Assembly: GCA_025360945.1 (NCBI GenBank)
Contig: JANYBE010000097.1
Location: forward strand, 1 to 6,771
Origin: Rhizobacter sp.
GTDB lineage: Bacteria; Pseudomonadota; Gammaproteobacteria; Burkholderiales; Burkholderiaceae_C
Reading direction: 5' to 3'
Length of the DNA stretch: 6,771 bases
Numbering within the stretch: the first letter of the stretch is position 1; each line of letters starts with the position of its first letter. Of this stretch, positions 5,800 through 6,771 are shown in pieces. The notes under the pieces are model-generated. The model was given only the letters and a program-made list of their open reading frames with translations, made no database searches and was not told the origin of the DNA. The translations under genes were made by a program, and so were the position numbers.

Positions 5800-6771
5800 T
5801 CAAGCCCCTAGCAACTCGCCCACTGGCTTCAGGTCGTCAACCCTGTCGCAGACCGATTTGACGACGAGCAGCATCGGTACCCCGAGCAAAAGGCCCCAGA
5901 CGCCCCACAGCCAGCCGAATACCAGGACCGCAATGAAGACCGCAATTGGGCTCATTTTGCTCGCACGGCCCATCCACCAGGGCGTAAGCACATTGCCCAC
6001 GACGGTATGAATTGCGAACGAAGAACCCCCGATGATCAGCGCCATTTCGATCGTCCCGAATTGCATCAGCGCGACTACCGCGGCACCGCTACCGACCATC
6101 AACGCCCCGGCATAGGGAATAAGGTTCATCACCGATGCCACCACGCCCCAGACGCCGGCATTCTTGAAACCAAGAGCGAGGAACGCCAGCCAGGTGAGGA
6201 CGCCCACCACTATGCTGAGCCCAACTTGCACCATCAGGTACCGTTGGATCTGATCGGTGATCTCGTCCAACGTTTCGATCGTCACCTTCTTCTGGCTCAG
6301 CTTCGGCCCGGCTAGCTTGACCATCTTGCGTCGGAAGCTGTTGCCTGAGGACATAAGGAAAAGCGCAGTGAAGAAAATGACCGCGACCTTGCCAAGGAAT
6401 GAAATGACGCCCAGCGTGCCGGAAAGCAGGTAGCCGCGCACGTCAATAGCGGGCGGCGACTCGCCCGCCGGCTGAGCCGCTTGCTTGCCAAGGTTCGAGG
6501 TTGCCCTTGCGCCTTCGGTTGCCGTTCGACCGACAGCAGCACCAGCCGCCGACGCCGCCCCGGACGCAGGATCGGGCGTCGCTGCGGCTGCAGCGAGTTC
6601 AACCGCCGCGTTTTGGACTCGGTTGATAGTCGATGTCTTCCCGCGAGCTCGCTGAGACATATCGCGAACCTTGGCGGCAACCGTCGGAACGGTATCGATT
6701 AAGGCGTTGGCTTGGTCGCCCAATGCCCAGGTACCCCAGCTAATCAGTGCGAGGATGGCACCGAGCAGGAC
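5800..6771 (-). CDS. AI-2E family transporter (PerM-type inner-membrane protein), N-terminus outside the window
   Basis: The last 323 residues of an AI-2E/PerM family membrane protein; the frame is open to the window edge, so the start and probably the first membrane segment are missing. Visible residues 1-17 (VLLGAILALISWGTWAL) form a membrane helix. Hydrophobic segments follow at about 114-141, 180-201, 205-236, 240-261 and 275-308. Family hallmarks include NLIPYAGALMVG, the LTPWWMGR loop, MSPIAVFIAVLVFGWLWGVWG and a closing GVPMLLVVKSVCD. A soluble segment of about 95 residues between the first two visible helices contains an Ala/Gly/Thr-rich tract (about 57-106) that seems longer than usual for the family. 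Members are proposed to export small molecules (autoinducer-2, indole) or ions; substrate cannot be inferred here. A TTG at 6723 is not the true start, since sensible membrane sequence continues upstream. Confidence 0.93.
   Translation of the reverse strand, partial: VLLGAILALISWGTWALGDQANALIDTVPTVAAKVRDMSQRARGKTSTINRVQNAAVELAAAAATPDPASGAASAAGAAVGRTATEGARATSNLGKQAAQPAGESPPAIDVRGYLLSGTLGVISFLGKVAVIFFTALFLMSSGNSFRRKMVKLAGPKLSQKKVTIETLDEITDQIQRYLMVQVGLSIVVGVLTWLAFLALGFKNAGVWGVVASVMNLIPYAGALMVGSGAAVVALMQFGTIEMALIIGGSSFAIHTVVGNVLTPWWMGRASKMSPIAVFIAVLVFGWLWGVWGLLLGVPMLLVVKSVCDRVDDLKPVGELLGA

Overview
The window is high-GC DNA. An outer-membrane TonB-dependent receptor, a periplasmic-type CopC remnant and a diderm lipoprotein point to a Gram-negative proteobacterium. 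Xanthomonadales or Burkholderiales would fit, but no feature fixes the genus. Most genes lie on the minus strand. Three genes look intact: a tyrosine recombinase, a TonB-dependent receptor and a small collagen-like lipoprotein. An AI-2E-family transporter runs off the right edge. Between them are three decayed gene remnants and two long stretches without a recognisable gene.

Left edge (1-1411): a 415-residue tyrosine recombinase with a complete catalytic set is followed by a second reading frame in a 4-bp ATGA overlap, of which only three codons are visible. About 125 bp upstream of the recombinase is a 34-bp nearly perfect palindrome. This arrangement fits a recombinase-in-trio (RIT) type element whose remaining genes lie outside the window. 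That assignment is an inference.

Middle (1435-4549): the minus strand carries a 705-residue TonB-dependent receptor. It is followed after only 42 bp by a broken copC gene (frameshift, in-frame stop, C-terminal half lost). Next comes a start-less frame for a small secreted protein with an AETERIR repeat, whose stop codon lies in a strong hairpin. Receptor plus CopC suggests that this was once a copper or other metal handling operon that has decayed. On the other side of the receptor, a divergent transglutaminase-like gene survives only as its catalytic half, so the receptor's upstream region abuts or overlaps that deletion scar.

Right side (4550-6771): a gene-free stretch, the collagen-like lipoprotein with a strong ribosome binding site, about 690 bp with no recognisable gene but a few short dyads, and the C-terminal 323 residues of an AI-2E/PerM-type membrane transporter. 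I see no CRISPR array, RNA gene, phage structural gene or defence cassette. The most interesting parts are the possible RIT element with its palindrome and the eroded receptor-copC locus. I do not see clear evidence of a wholly new system.
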